Under the pieces are notes generated by a model that saw nothing but the letters and a program-made list of their open reading frames with translations, was not told the DNA's origin and made no database searches. The translations under genes and the position numbers were made by a program. A DNA stretch of 64,000 bases from Campylorhamphus procurvoides (lineage: Eukaryota > Chordata > Aves > Passeriformes > Dendrocolaptidae): contig WBMV01008407.1 of the NCBI GenBank assembly GCA_013396655.1, positions 124,001 through 188,000 of the forward strand. The letters run 5' to 3'. Below, one piece after another: positions 13,637-24,355 of the stretch. The first letter of the stretch is position 1. Every line of letters begins with the position of its first letter.

Positions 13637-16600
13637 CTAAAAACAGAAACCAAACCAAAAGATCACTTAAAACAGTTAAGTCTATTAGCATCTAACTAGC
13701 AGTAGTACTTTTTTATTAAAAAGGTAGCTTCTTATAATATTATCAGGAGGTATCTTATTACAGTATGACCAGGGTGAACAAAACAATGGAGTACCTGATA
13801 AACTAAAAGTTACTGACATTTACAGAACACTTCAAAATGTAATTACAGAAAAAAAATGTACATTCAGAAAACATAAGTGCCATAAATACACCTACTACTA
13901 GTAGCATTCTACAGTGGCATAATTATAAATAATTTTTAAATAATTACAGAGATCTTGGCCACAAAGATTAGTTTAAAAAGTATCGACAGCACATACACCA
14001 AACAGTCCTTCTGAAACTTGTAAACACTGCAACTAAAACAAGCTTTGAAGTCTACTCACAGCAACGTTTATTTTAAAAGCATAAACATCAATATTACCTC
14101 AATACCATTATTTACTTCATGGTGCCTTACAATATGGAAGCTACTTAAATGCTTTGCGAGCTTTCTTGAATTGATAAGGCTAGTAAGGCAGTAATTAACA
14201 TGAATAAGAAGTCTGACATCCTATTAAAAAAGAATTCAAAATGCTATTCTTATTCACAAACAAAAAAAATTCAAATGAACCAGTTTCATTATAAAGTTTC
14301 CTATTTCTATCAAGTCACTACATAAAAACGAGCACCTTAACTTGATGTGTATCATTTATCCTATGCATCCCAACTCTTCAGATCTCCCATGTAGCAATGT
14401 CTACAATTACTCAAGGAACATGGAATTTCACAGGTAAGTTAGTTTTGCTTTTTAATTATTCCTTTTTCTGCATGACTGTTAATGCTTCATAAGCACTCCA
14501 GTAAAGGAATGCTTCTTCCTTACAAACACAGTCTTTGCTCTTCCCCAGCATACTATGCTGACCCACATATCCAGTAATTGTATTCTGAATTATAATTCCA
14601 ATTGATTCACCCAGCAAAAGAATCACGCAGATTAAACAGGAATCACAAGAAATATCACGAATTAAAATGCATTGCCTACCAATCAAGCTTCTAACAAAAA
14701 ACACTGTTAAGTAGATATTACTCGCTGGAGCAATCATTTACTCGCTTCGTTTCTTACTTCTTTTAAAACTAGAGTGAATACCATGTTAATCACAATTCAC
14801 TTTGTAACATTTTTTCTTGCCTTGAAATTGTTTTGCATTGAGAAAAGTTTTTTTTGCTCTGCAAAAAGCAGTTTAAGAAGATTTATGAACTCTTCTGTGA
14901 TGTAGATATGGAAAAATCCTTTTTGTTCTTCACCCATGGCCTTGTCTTCTGTGACTGTCACTTCACTTTGACAATCCACTAGTTTTACTAATTTTATTAC
15001 TAACTTTCATACCTCTAGCAAATTACTTTAGAAAACCAAAAAAAAACCAGAATGAAGTCTTTTACTGACCTGTATCTACCTTCCTCAGACACAGGCTGTT
15101 TTTGAACACCTTCTTGCTTTTTAGTATCCACCTTCACACTGCTGTTTAGCCTGCTTACTTCCTTTTTATCTCCTTAGACCTTTCCTTTTGTTAAGAAAAG
15201 GTTTTGCATTCACTTCACACTGCAAGCAAGGATTTTACTCTTCACACTCATTTTTAGGTTCTTCATAGGAACTGTTTTCATTCTAGTTGATAGTTAATTC
15301 CATGTTCATTAAGAAATAATTCCAAATGCAACTTTAAGTTAAACAGGGGAATCCAAAATCCTTTATTTTCCCTACCTTGTAAAAACATTTGCTAGACTTT
15401 CATTTTACAGTATTAAAATTTAATTGCAAACAGGATGCAGTTTCAAGATAATTATTTCCTCTACTATTAAAGCATTTAGGAAGTTATATATCCCCATTGT
15501 GAAGCTGTCTTACACCATAGTATTTTAGCCAAGAATAAATGCTTTTTCCATTCAAGAGCACAGTACAGAAACACCAAAGCTGCTTATGATCAATCCTGCA
15601 GCCCTGTGAAGCAGCACACAGATACTGAAGTCCAAAGCATAATTTAACATGTCACTGCTCCCAGCCAGCAAGCCAGTTTCTCTAATTAGCTAAGTACAGT
15701 CAGGTGCTCTTCCGGTATTAGTTCAACATGGTAATTTAGACATCACTAAACCACATTTCACTGCTCAGTGTTAACATAGCCTCAACAGTGTTTTAAATTT
15801 GTTAAAGCTGATGGGAGTTGCACACTCAAATACATTTTCAAAGGAAATACATTACTATTCATTTCTCCCAATAAGACACATGCATGTGGCTTATGCTCAG
15901 ATAACATTCATTCTTAAACCAGCAGTGAGCAAAAGGAGTACCTCTTCCTCAAATTCCAGTTCCCTTTCTGTTATATGTTAGAGGATATAAAAAAATGTAG
16001 ATACTAAGTGAAAGAAATGGGTAAAGTCAAGACAAGCAAAACTGACCTAAAGCGCAACTGCAACCCAACTAAGTAGAGAAATAAACACCTATTTTCATTT
16101 ACAGCTCCCGAAAAGTGATGTAGCCAATGACAAGGATTTTCCATGACTGCACACAGTCTGAATGAAAAATGATGAAGACCTTCCAAACTTGCTGCCAGTG
16201 ATTTGCCTGAAGCTGCTGCACTGGTTTTTAAGGTAAAGAAATTATTTTCAGCTAGCAGGAGGTTTCTTCTTGTTATTATTCCTTTTGCTTACAAGACTCT
16301 GTAAGGCTCTTAGAAGGGTTAAAGTCCTGTGGACATTTCCCTAGAAAGGTGTCTTTGCCCTCAGGCTAAGCAACAGAACAAGGACTAGGAGCTGCTATAT
16401 CACTATCAGGTGCTAAGGAGAACTAAGCTTATGGAAGTCACTAACCACAGTATCTTGTGGACTTCACAGCTGCAACAGATTATTATTTTCTGCAAACAAG
16501 AAAGCACAGGTAGTCTTTGAAACTTTAGGTATATGTTATTGTACATAAAACATGCTTTGGCAAAAACAAATTCTCTTCACATACCTGACTAAGAAAGGAA

Positions 16601-19600
16601 TTTTGTTTGATGCCTCCCCTTTCGGAACCAATGTCCTCACCCCACCAGAATATGCATTCCATAAGCTTGTTGCCAACTGAGGTCACGAACACCATGCAAT
16701 CAAGTGGCCCAAATCCAAAATTTAACTCTCACATCTGCACCTTTCATCACTTTCTCACACTCTATGCAACCAATCATGTTCGAGAAAGAGCAGGAGGATG
16801 TGAATTCTGCCTAATTATTAAAAGACAAACCATCTCTTGTCTCTTGCAAGTATCTTGCTTTCTGCAATATCTGATTTGAGTTTTATTCAACCTCACACAC
16901 TGCAGAATGGGGAAGAGAGATGCAGAGAGGAGAATCAAACAATAGCATGCAACTGAACATCTGTAACTCATAATTTAGTTAACATTTACGATGAAACATC
17001 ACATCAGAGATTTAGAAGCATTTGTATGCAAGCAATGCATGATTAGGGTTTTATAATGAGGAGCTGGACTGAATAGACACTTCAGTATAATGACTATTAT
17101 AAACATTATAATTGTGTTCTTATAAACAATTAAAACAATTAGAGGCATCTTCCCAAAACTCTATATAAAAGTGTTAAATGCAAAATGATCCTCCAAACAC
17201 AAAATTAACTTTTGCTCCCTTTTTTCCTAGGACTAAAATCACACAGACGGGGTTTAGCACTGAAGAACTGTTAATTAAAGACAAGTTTGGTGTTGTATAA
17301 AACACAGGAAAAAAATTACTGTGACCATTCCCCAAAGCCTGATAACATACAATTCAATTCTAAAACAATGTGATACAGTATGAGATAACTCATGCAAAGC
17401 AATGCAAACGATTAGCACACTTTTGTTACACTGGTTATACAATTAATGCTCGGCATGTACTGTGCTTTATGTCATTAAACCCACAGGCTATTTAGAAAGT
17501 CCTGTAATTTAGCACCAGAAGCAGTTAACATATAGAGACATTTTGTTCCAAAGGCCTCTTTACCTAAATAAATTTTCTACTTACCTTTGATTCTCACTGT
17601 GCCTCTTCCTGGCACAGGATGTCAAGTGGAACACAGTATTATTTCAAACACCTGCTCCTTTAAAATCCATCCATGCTCATGATTACACACAAATACAATG
17701 TATATGTTCATATACAGTCACACACACTCCATCAAGCTACAGATGGGAGAAGCAAAAATCGCAGAAGAGGTGAGAGGGGCTGCTCTAAGAGACTGTTTAG
17801 CCAGCCTCTATGCCCCTCCTACGTCAGTAATCGAAGAGGGCAAGCACAAAGAAGAAAGTAATAGCAAATCCAGGGATTAAAAACCCCTCCCCAAAAGAAG
17901 GAGAAAATCAGACTTCATGTTGCTGCATATAGCACTAGCTACATAACCAAGACGCAGTGCTTGGCTCTGTTGGGAAAACGTTCAGCAATCCAGAATATAC
18001 AGCACACATAACACTGAAGTACTGTCCTGAACTAGTTGCTCCTGTTAAGTGCAGTCATAAAATTCAGTGAATAGCACCAATTGCTCAATTTGCTTCTGGC
18101 ATCAAGTTATACTTCCAACAGTGACTGGTAAACAGCTAAAAATATTACTCCGATGCATTCTTCTTCTGCTAGGCAATACTTCTTACTTTTTTTTTGGTCC
18201 CGTTCTGGCAAAAGTAAGGTCTGTGTCATATCCTGTCAAAACACAGCAAAGCAGAAAAGCCAAATTTTGCTATTACAGCAAAGGCTGCAAGGATTCTGCA
18301 GTTTCCACTTCCATGTAAAAATAAAACACAGCATTTTTTTGTTGTTGTTGCTGCATGATCATCATAAAAGAAAAGTGATTTCTTTATCTGGTTCTAATGG
18401 TTGTTTTGTGGTATATTTGACAAGATGTACCAACAACACAAAAAAAAAGCACTTTTTCCTTTGTGTTTTCAAAAATACATCTTTTGGCTGTGAGATTAAT
18501 AAAAACACACCAAAGTTTGCAAAAACTCTTTGTTGCTTCTGATTGTTAGCCAAGATTTGAAAGCTCAGATTTTTTTCCACCTCCACACAAAGGCAGATGG
18601 CTTTTTTAAAAACCCAGGTATTTAAAGCTACTTTGTAGTTGGATCCCCCAGATTTCTAGAAGCAACTCCATATCAACTGCTCATCTGCTGTTTATAAATT
18701 GTTCTACAAAAGGATGAATAGACAGCATTAAATGCGAACAGCATATGTTGAGCCATCATATGGCAAAAACAAGTTGAAGGCCCAACAAAAAATATCTGTT
18801 TCTACTAGTGGAGCTTCTGTAAAGACAGGTCCATCAAATTTGTTCATGTTTGAATCAAATCACTTCTAGTTATTATTTGAGAAAACTAGAGCTTGTTAAG
18901 GAAAACCACGTTAGTGCTTTCTATACAGTTTAGACAACAGACCTACACAGCTCACTATCATGCCTTCAACACAGGTCAGCAGAAGATACATAAAGAAACT
19001 TGACTGCTGATTTAATGCAATTACCAATAAATCCTTTACAACCATTAAAACTGACAGCTAATTGCATAAATACAGACTAAGTCCTTTGCGCTTACCTGGT
19101 TCAAGGAATAGGATTTTCCAAAAAAAGCTGAGCAAATAAAATTTCTACAGTATCAGGTGGAATTCCATTTAATCAGAAACTCTGAAAAACTAAAGTCTGC
19201 ACCTCTCACATTGCAGCCTTTCAAATATATGCAAGACTGCTTTTGGGACACTGCATATATACCGCTTTTGAAAACTATTAACCTGGAATGCCATACCATT
19301 CCTGGACAGGGAAGGCAAAATCCTGGGCTTTTTAATGGATGGGATTTTTTTTTTTGCTTCAGATTCAGTAGGACTAGACTATCTCCCTAGCTATAGTTGG
19401 TCTTGAGAAATATTGTCAATCTACCAGAATCAAAGTAATGAATAGGGCTGGCTCATTTTGTTCAGAAATGCCATGCCTTGACAAGACTTCACTAACTATA
19501 ATAAATTATCTACAAACACAAGTTTATCAAATTTCCCACAAAAGCAATTACAAAAATAAGGATGAGCAGCCAAAATATTTCAGCACAAAGCACTGCTTCA

Positions 19601-19872
19601 AAATTTCAAATTCCTTGAAAGAAGAGACCTGAATAACTTTTCTGGTTCTATCACTTGCCAACTTTCTATTTTACTTCACACAAAAGTACCAATCAAAGGC
19701 AACAGGTAATACAAAGTAAGAAAAACCAGTCATATTTTGAGGACTACATTTATTCTAGAAATACATATAATCAAAAAATTAAAACATATCTTTAATGATC
19801 AGAGCTGTAAGTCAAACTCAAAAAGCTTCAGTTCTAAAGTAATCCAAACACATCTACAATGAAAACATTTAC
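13637..19872 (-). other. INVS: INVS intron 2
   Basis: A 6.2-kb phase-1 intron between the start-codon exon and the first ankyrin exon, bounded by GTAAAT and TTTTTAG on the minus strand. It is AT-rich, has no transposable element I can recognise, and its open frames are short with no recognisable homology. Confidence 0.9.
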
Positions 19873-20042
19873 CTGCTATTAGCTTTTGGAGGGTACTCTT
19901 ATCTCCATTCACAGCAGCAGCATGCACTTCAGATGCTAATGACGAACCACTGAAGAAGCAGTTTGCTGAAATATTCATACTCTTTCAAGATATTACCATA
20001 GGTCAGATCTGCACCACCAGCATCTTTTGTAGGAATTCAGTT
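19873..20042 (-). CDS. INVS: INVS exon 2: 5' UTR end and start codon
   Basis: The exon begins after a TTTTTTTCTAG acceptor at 20043-20044 and ends at AGCAG|GTAAAT. The coding part is 19873-19978 (106 bp: 35 codons plus one base). It begins MNIS and contains GSSLASEVHAAAVNGDK, which aligns without gaps to the human inversin N-terminus. The start ATG at 19978-19976 is chosen because it gives exactly the human length and the best match. It has A at -3. The 64 bases before it are 5' UTR with two tiny upstream ORFs. As in human, the first coding exon is the second exon of the gene, so exon 1 is non-coding. Confidence 0.95.
19985..19999 (-). promoter_or_regulatory. INVS: Upstream ORF 2 in INVS leader (4 codons)
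   Basis: An ATG at 19999-19997 opens a four-codon frame (MVIS) that stops at TGA 19987-19985, seven bases before the inversin start. A ribosome terminating here would be very close to the main ATG. The sequence is clear; any effect on translation is inference. Confidence 0.5.
20003..20023 (-). promoter_or_regulatory. INVS: Upstream ORF 1 in INVS leader (6 codons)
   Basis: An ATG at 20023-20021 in the context AAG-ATG-C (A at -3) opens a six-codon frame (MLVVQI) closed by TGA at 20005-20003. It ends 24 bases before the main start. It lies in the same exon, so it would be in every mature transcript that uses this exon. Confidence 0.5.
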
Positions 20043-20423
20043 CTAGAAAAAAACCCACAGCAATAAAACAGAACTAATTTTACAATGAGACATTAAATGA
20101 CTCAAACAGTGCTACAGAGAGCAGCTTTTAACTGCTCAGTTAAAAGCAAAAAGAAGCAGCATGTTTCTTATCTGCGGATTAAATCTACCTCTAGCCAAAA
20201 TACACCATGAAAAAAAGCCTACATTAATAAGATACACACATATATATTGTAGTTACATTGTCTTAAACATAAATTCCAGTCAAAAACCTTTGCAAAAGCC
20301 TGCAAATGTGTAGTGCTTAACTACAAACCCAATAGATTGTTCTTCAGAGTATTGCCATGCATACTTCAATTCAGTATCCAATGAAGTCTGCTATCAAGTA
20401 TCAACTTGTTATATGCTCCTCCA

Positions 20424-21781
20424 GTATAGAATCACGGAATATCCTGACTTCAGAGTTGGCATCATTGAAGTGCAGTTCCTGGCCCTGTACAGGAGCATCC
20501 CCAAGAATCATATCATGAGCCTGAGAGTATTGTCCAAATGCTTCTTGAACTCAGACAGGCTTGGTGCTGTGACCACTGCCCTAGGGAGCCTGTTGCTGTG
20601 CCCAACCATCCTCTGGGTGAAGAATGTTTTTCTAATACCCAGTCTAAACCTCCCATGACATGATTTCAGGCCATTCCCTTGGGTTCTGTCTCAGGTCACC
20701 ACGGAGAAGAGATCAGTGCCTGCCCCTCCTCTTCCCCTCAAGAGGAAGTTGTAATTGCAATGAGGTCTCCCCTCAGTCTCCTCCAGCTGATCAGACCAAG
20801 TGACCTCAGCTATTCCTCACATGGCTTCCCCTCAAGGCCCTTCACCAATCTTCACTATCCTCCTTTGGATGCTCCCTAAGAGCTTAGTGTCTTTCCTATA
20901 TTGCAGTGCCCAAAACTGCCCACAATATTCAAGGTGAGGCTGCCCCAGTGCAGAGCAGAGTGGGATGATCCCCTTGTCAACCAGCTGGTGATGCTTTGCC
21001 TGATGCTCCCCAGGGCAGGGTTGGCCCTCCTGGCTGCCAGAGCACTGCTGATTCATATTCAACTTGCCATCGACCAGAACCCCCAGGTCCCTTTCTGTGG
21101 CACTGCCTTCCAACATCTGTATGAACATCCAAGGTTGTCCCATCCCAGGTACAGAATCCAGCACTTCCCCTTCTTGAACTTCATACAGCTGGTGATTGCC
21201 CAGCCCTCTAATTTCTTGATATCTCTCTGCAGGGTCTCCCTGCATTTAAGGGAGTCAACAGCTGCCCCCAATTTAACATAGCTGGCAATCCTGCTTAGTA
21301 TCGCTTTTAGTCCGTCATCGGTGCTGAACACCTAAGGAAGCATTAAACATCCCTTGTCTCATCTCTGGCCCTGTTCGCAAGGTGACCATCCTTATCCTGT
21401 AATGGGCTGATCTTATTTCTGTGCTGCCTTTTGCCATCCATGTACTCAAAAAATTATTTTTATCGTCCTCCACATTTCTGGCCAGCTTCAACTCCAGTTA
21501 AGCTTTGGCCACATAAATTTTGTCCCTGTAGTGGCAAGGAGCATCTCTGAATTTCTCCCATGTCACCTGACCTTGCTTCCACTGGGCATACACCTTCTTT
21601 TTATGCCTTAGCTTCACAGAAAGATCCCTGCTTAGCCAAGCTAGCCTTCTGCCTCATCTGCTTGATTCCAACATTTTGGAATCGCCTGCTCTAAAGTGTT
21701 TCTTAAAAAGTGACCACCACCGATGGACCCCAGCACCTTCAAAAGCATTTTCCCAGGGGACCTTACTAACTAGTTCCTCCA
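20424..21781 (-). mobile_element. CR1 LINE fragment with the reverse-transcriptase core deleted
   Basis: A CR1 in minus orientation, sense with INVS. The 3' end is near 20424 (AGAATCAC...TATCC on the plus strand). From 20832 to 21331 broken ORF2 is readable: VFSTDDGL, KLGAAVDSL, ERDLGVLVDGKLNMNQQC, PHLEYCGQFWA. From about 21340 to 21781 there is the linker before the reverse transcriptase (FYRYMDGKRQ-type and GHLANRARD-type motifs). The frame jumps directly from VFSTDDGL to KLGAAVDSL, skipping the stretch that normally carries the palm motifs and the catalytic FADD. Stops and small indels show the copy is dead. Confidence 0.9.
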
Positions 21782-22780
21782 TTTTTGTTACATTTTACCT
21801 TTCCACAAACAAATAAACTAAAGAAATTAAAATACGAAACATCTAGGGCAGCAGTGTAAAAGTCAGAAAACACCAACAAACTTAGTAAAACACCAAAAGC
21901 ATCTGGATTATATCAGCGGTAACTTTTACATAAACAGACTGCATGTTGAAGAGAATTGATAACGAAAGATGTTCATTAATTCCAGATGAAAACAACAAAC
22001 GCATCTGCATATAGTGCCGTATTTGTATAGGTGAGAAAAGCAACCCATTATCTCTACAGCAATTCCCAGTACAGCATCATAACTCCACTGAAAGAGTTAG
22101 TTCTGCATCAGGGAATTTCTGAAATATTAAGAGAAACTATAAAAGGAAAACATGTCACGTTCCTCAGGTATTTCTCTCATGTATATGACAAAAAATTAAT
22201 TGCTATCTCAAAGACTTGTTTCATAAATATCCTCATTGACAAAACTGAGGCATTTATTCAATAAAAATCATGAAATAAGTACAAGATCTGCTTATAAAAA
22301 GTTACATAATTTACATTATCTGTAATATACATCATCTTACTGGAATTGGATAAGTAATTAACTTTTTTTCTTTAAGCTAACATGTAGAAAAGTATTAGCC
22401 TTGTCAAGTCACATGAAATGAAAGGACATTCATATAGACACCAAGACCTCTTCAGATACGGGAAATTTCATACCAAACCATAGGAAGTTTACTTTGCATT
22501 ACACAGACAACCAGAATTATCTATTTTTTTTAATTCACCAAAGGACAAGGGTGTTAAAATTTAGACACGATCACTCTATCAAATTTTATTGAAGTGAAGT
22601 TTCCAAGTGAAGAACAAGCTGCGAAAAAATACCAAAGATCTTTCAAAAGTGAGTTAATTCAGAAGATAAGACATTCATTCTACAGACTGAAGAGTACAAG
22701 TTCTTAGGGCAGTCACAGCAGAACTGCTAAAAGCCAAGTTTCAATTTCAGACTATTAAAAACCCCATATGATTTGGATGT

Positions 22781-22804
22781 TTATATATATAATGTGTGTG
22801 TGTT
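22781..22804. repeat. Short (TA)n/(TG)n tract
   Basis: TATATATAT followed by TGTGTGTGTG, just outside the CpG island on the INVS side. Simple repeat only. Confidence 0.65.
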
Positions 22805-23525
22805 TACAGCTCACAAAACTGACAGGCCACAAGATTTTTGCAGGGTCATACATAAAGTTGGGGCCATTCAGGTTTTCTCTGAAACAGAGCCGGGCTTGAC
22901 CTGAAAGAAGCTGATGCAAAGGAGTCTCTCCTAAGTGGGGCTGCGCCCCGATTCCCTCCTCACACCCCTGCACATGCTGGAAACGTGACAAACGCAAAGC
23001 GCAGCTTTCCGTGACCCTTCCGACACAGCTCTGAAGGGTCTCAAAGTACGTATGCACTCTACAAGGTCCCGGCTTTTTCTGGAAGGGGGCAAAGCCCCGA
23101 ACTCCGGGCGTTCTCGAGTTACAGGATTTAGAGCTGAGGAAGCGACAGCGCAAAGGTGCCGAAGGGTAAACAGGGGCACCGCCGCTCCGCCGCGGCTGGA
23201 GCTCCCCCGCCCCACACACAGCCTTCCAAGCGAACCCAGCCGCCTCCCAGACTCCGCGGACACGAAGCCCGCACCGCGCCCGGACAGCCCACCTCGAGTT
23301 CACCCCCGGCCGTGCCCCCACAGCCCTGTGGCTGAAGAGAGAGGGCGGGATGCCGAGGGCTGCCGGGCACCCACCCGGAGCCCAGCACGCCGGGCAGGGC
23401 GGGAGGGGCGAGGCGCCCGGGACACCGCCGGGAGGGCCCGCCCTGCCGCTGAGACCCGCATGCCTCCCTCTCTGCCCTCCCTGCACCGTGCCACGCCGCA
23501 GCCGCCCCCTCACTCCCTCACTCAC

Positions 23526-23645
23526 CTCACGCCGCCCGCCCTCCTGCTCTCCGCGCCACCGCCCCGAGCACCGCCCCTCGGGCCGCCCCGGTGCGCTCTG
23601 GGATCCGCACCGCCTCCCCCTTCCCTTCCTCCCTTCCCTTCCTCC
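23526..23645 (-). other. INVS: Candidate INVS non-coding exon 1
   Basis: On the minus strand there is a strong donor, GAG|GTGAGTGAG, with the exon ending at 23526. It is the best minus-strand donor I found in the island. The upstream limit (transcription start) is unknown; 23645 is simply the gap edge. No coding capacity is required because the start ATG is in the next exon. The arrangement agrees with the human gene, but no transcript evidence is available here. Confidence 0.4.
23613..23645. repeat. Homopyrimidine tract with 13-bp tandem unit, abutting gap
   Basis: 33 uninterrupted pyrimidines on the plus strand. The last 25 are two copies of a 13-base unit (TTCCCTTCCTCCC at 23621-23633, then the same unit minus its last base at 23634-23645). 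The second copy runs straight into the N gap. Confidence 0.85.
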
Positions 23646-23659
23646 NNNNNNNNNNNNNN
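23646..23659. other. Assembly gap (14 N) in promoter core
   Basis: Fourteen N between a pyrimidine minisatellite on the left and a GGCAG repeat on the right. The true length is unknown. Because no ERP44 start exon was found on either side, this gap is the most likely place for it and for the core promoter. Confidence 0.95.
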
Positions 23660-23680
23660 GGCAGGGCAGGGCAGGGCAGG
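23660..23680. repeat. (GGCAG)4 tandem repeat at gap edge
   Basis: Four perfect copies of GGCAG plus one G start at the first base after the gap. The repeat may continue into the unsequenced part. Confidence 0.85.
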
Positions 23681-23726
23681 AGCGGCCCCGCGGCCCAGCG
23701 CGGCGGTGTGGGCCAGGCCGATCGGC

Positions 23727-23745
23727 TGCGCGCACGGGCGGGGCC
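23727..23745. promoter_or_regulatory. NRF1-like palindrome and SP1-type GC box
   Basis: TGCGCGCA at 23727-23734 is a perfect 8-base palindrome resembling the core of the NRF1 site. It is followed at once by GGGCGGGGCC (23736-23745), a canonical GC box. Both fit a TATA-less divergent promoter. Binding is inferred from motif only. Confidence 0.4.
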
Positions 23746-23805
23746 GGGGCAGGGACAGGGATAGGGTCAGGGACAGGGGCCGGGATGGGGGCCGGGACCG
23801 GGCGG
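23740..23805 (+). repeat. Degenerate GGGNNN hexanucleotide array (11 units)
   Basis: GGG triplets begin at 23740, 23746, 23752, 23758, 23764, 23770, 23776, 23782, 23788, 23794 and 23800, an exact 6-base period. Spacers vary: GCC (three times), GCA, ACA (twice), ATA, TCA, ATG, ACC and a final CGG. The run gives repetitive Gly/Arg/Asp or Ala/Gly peptides in silico, which are not real proteins. The G-rich strand is the ERP44 sense strand and has more than enough G-runs for a G-quadruplex. Confidence 0.85.
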
Positions 23806-23949
23806 TGAGGCCTCGGGCCGGGTCCGCGGGTGCGGGCCCCCCTGGGTGCGGGCCGGGAGGAGCCCCTCAGAGCAGGCCGTGGCCGCGGTGGGCCTCCCCT
23901 CCCGGCCGGGCAGCACACAGGCCGGGGGAGGGCGGGGTGGGACACCGGG

Positions 23950-24150
23950 AGGAGTGCCTTCCCAGGAAGGGCGATCAGGCGTTGGAATGGGCTGCCCGCG
24001 AAGGTGGCGGAGCCGCCGTCCCTGGAGGTGCTTGAAGAAAGGCTGGACGTGGCACTCCGAGCTACGGTCTGGTTCTCGTGGTGCTGTTCGGTCACAGGCT
24101 GGGCTCGATCGCCTCAGAGGTCCTTTCCAGCCGACTTGATTCTGTGATCT
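23950..24150 (+). mobile_element. 5'-truncated CR1 LINE, 3' end, inside CpG island
   Basis: About 200 bases of CR1 3' sequence in plus orientation. Landmarks are TTGGAATGGGCTGCCC, GTCCCTGGAGGTGCTTGAAG, GGCTGGACGTGGCAC, GGTCCTTTCCAGCC and the terminal GATTCTGTGAT. This is the usual severely 5'-truncated form. It forms the ERP44-side edge of the island; AT-rich DNA follows immediately. It retains many CpG dinucleotides. Confidence 0.9.
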
Positions 24151-24307
24151 TTAGTTGTCACACTACAGCTTTTTATTTTTAATTATTTTTTTTTTTAAGG
24201 CTGGCATTACATGCATGACCTAAGCCACCTTCCGGCTTTGCACATACACAAACGCAATCACTGGTGTGTGTGTTCTGTGGAGATAAGTTGGCTCTGTTAA
24301 ACTCTGT

Positions 24308-24355
24308 CTTTCTTATTTGTTTTTTTTTCTTTTTTGTTTTTTTGGGTTTTTTTTT
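24308..24355. repeat. T-rich tract
   Basis: About 48 bases of T runs broken by single G, C or GGG. It lies just downstream of the CpG island. Confidence 0.7.

Larger units (their letters stand above)
20043..23525 (-). other. INVS: INVS intron 1
   Basis: The intron between the candidate non-coding exon 1 and the start-codon exon. It contains the internally deleted CR1 (20424-21781), a short TA/TG tract at 22781-22804 and the left flank of the CpG island from about 22.93 kb. The right boundary depends on the inferred exon 1 donor. Confidence 0.55.
22930..24150. promoter_or_regulatory. CpG island / bidirectional INVS-ERP44 promoter
   Basis: The base composition changes sharply from AT-rich intron to GC-rich, CpG-dense DNA between about 22.93 and 24.15 kb, then back to T-rich DNA. 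INVS exons run away from it on the minus strand and ERP44 exons on the plus strand, so it is the only plausible start region for both. It holds a perfect-consensus splice donor on the minus strand, GC boxes, an NRF1-like palindrome and no obvious TATA box, as expected for a housekeeping divergent promoter. I found no CCAAT-N9-CCACG ER-stress element in the sequenced part. Long open frames here on both strands are products of GC-rich sequence, not genes. Confidence 0.85.

Noticed and set aside
23461..23590. Plus-strand ATG followed by a Pro/Leu-rich run as a possible ERP44 signal peptide
   Set aside because: The hydrophobic part (PALLLS) is far too short and is broken by prolines. It does not match ERp44, and the region overlaps the better-supported INVS exon 1 donor on the other strand.
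23052..24035. Open frame of 327 codons on the plus strand as ERP44 exon 1
   Set aside because: It has no Leu-rich signal peptide ending at a donor in phase 0, contains the gap and CR1 sequence, and does not resemble the ERp44 N-terminus.
22755..24095. Open frame of 446 codons on the minus strand across the promoter
   Set aside because: It runs through GC-rich, stop-poor island DNA, the N gap, the GGGNNN array and a CR1 fragment. Its Pro/Arg/Gly content mirrors the repeats, and opposite-strand frames are just as long.
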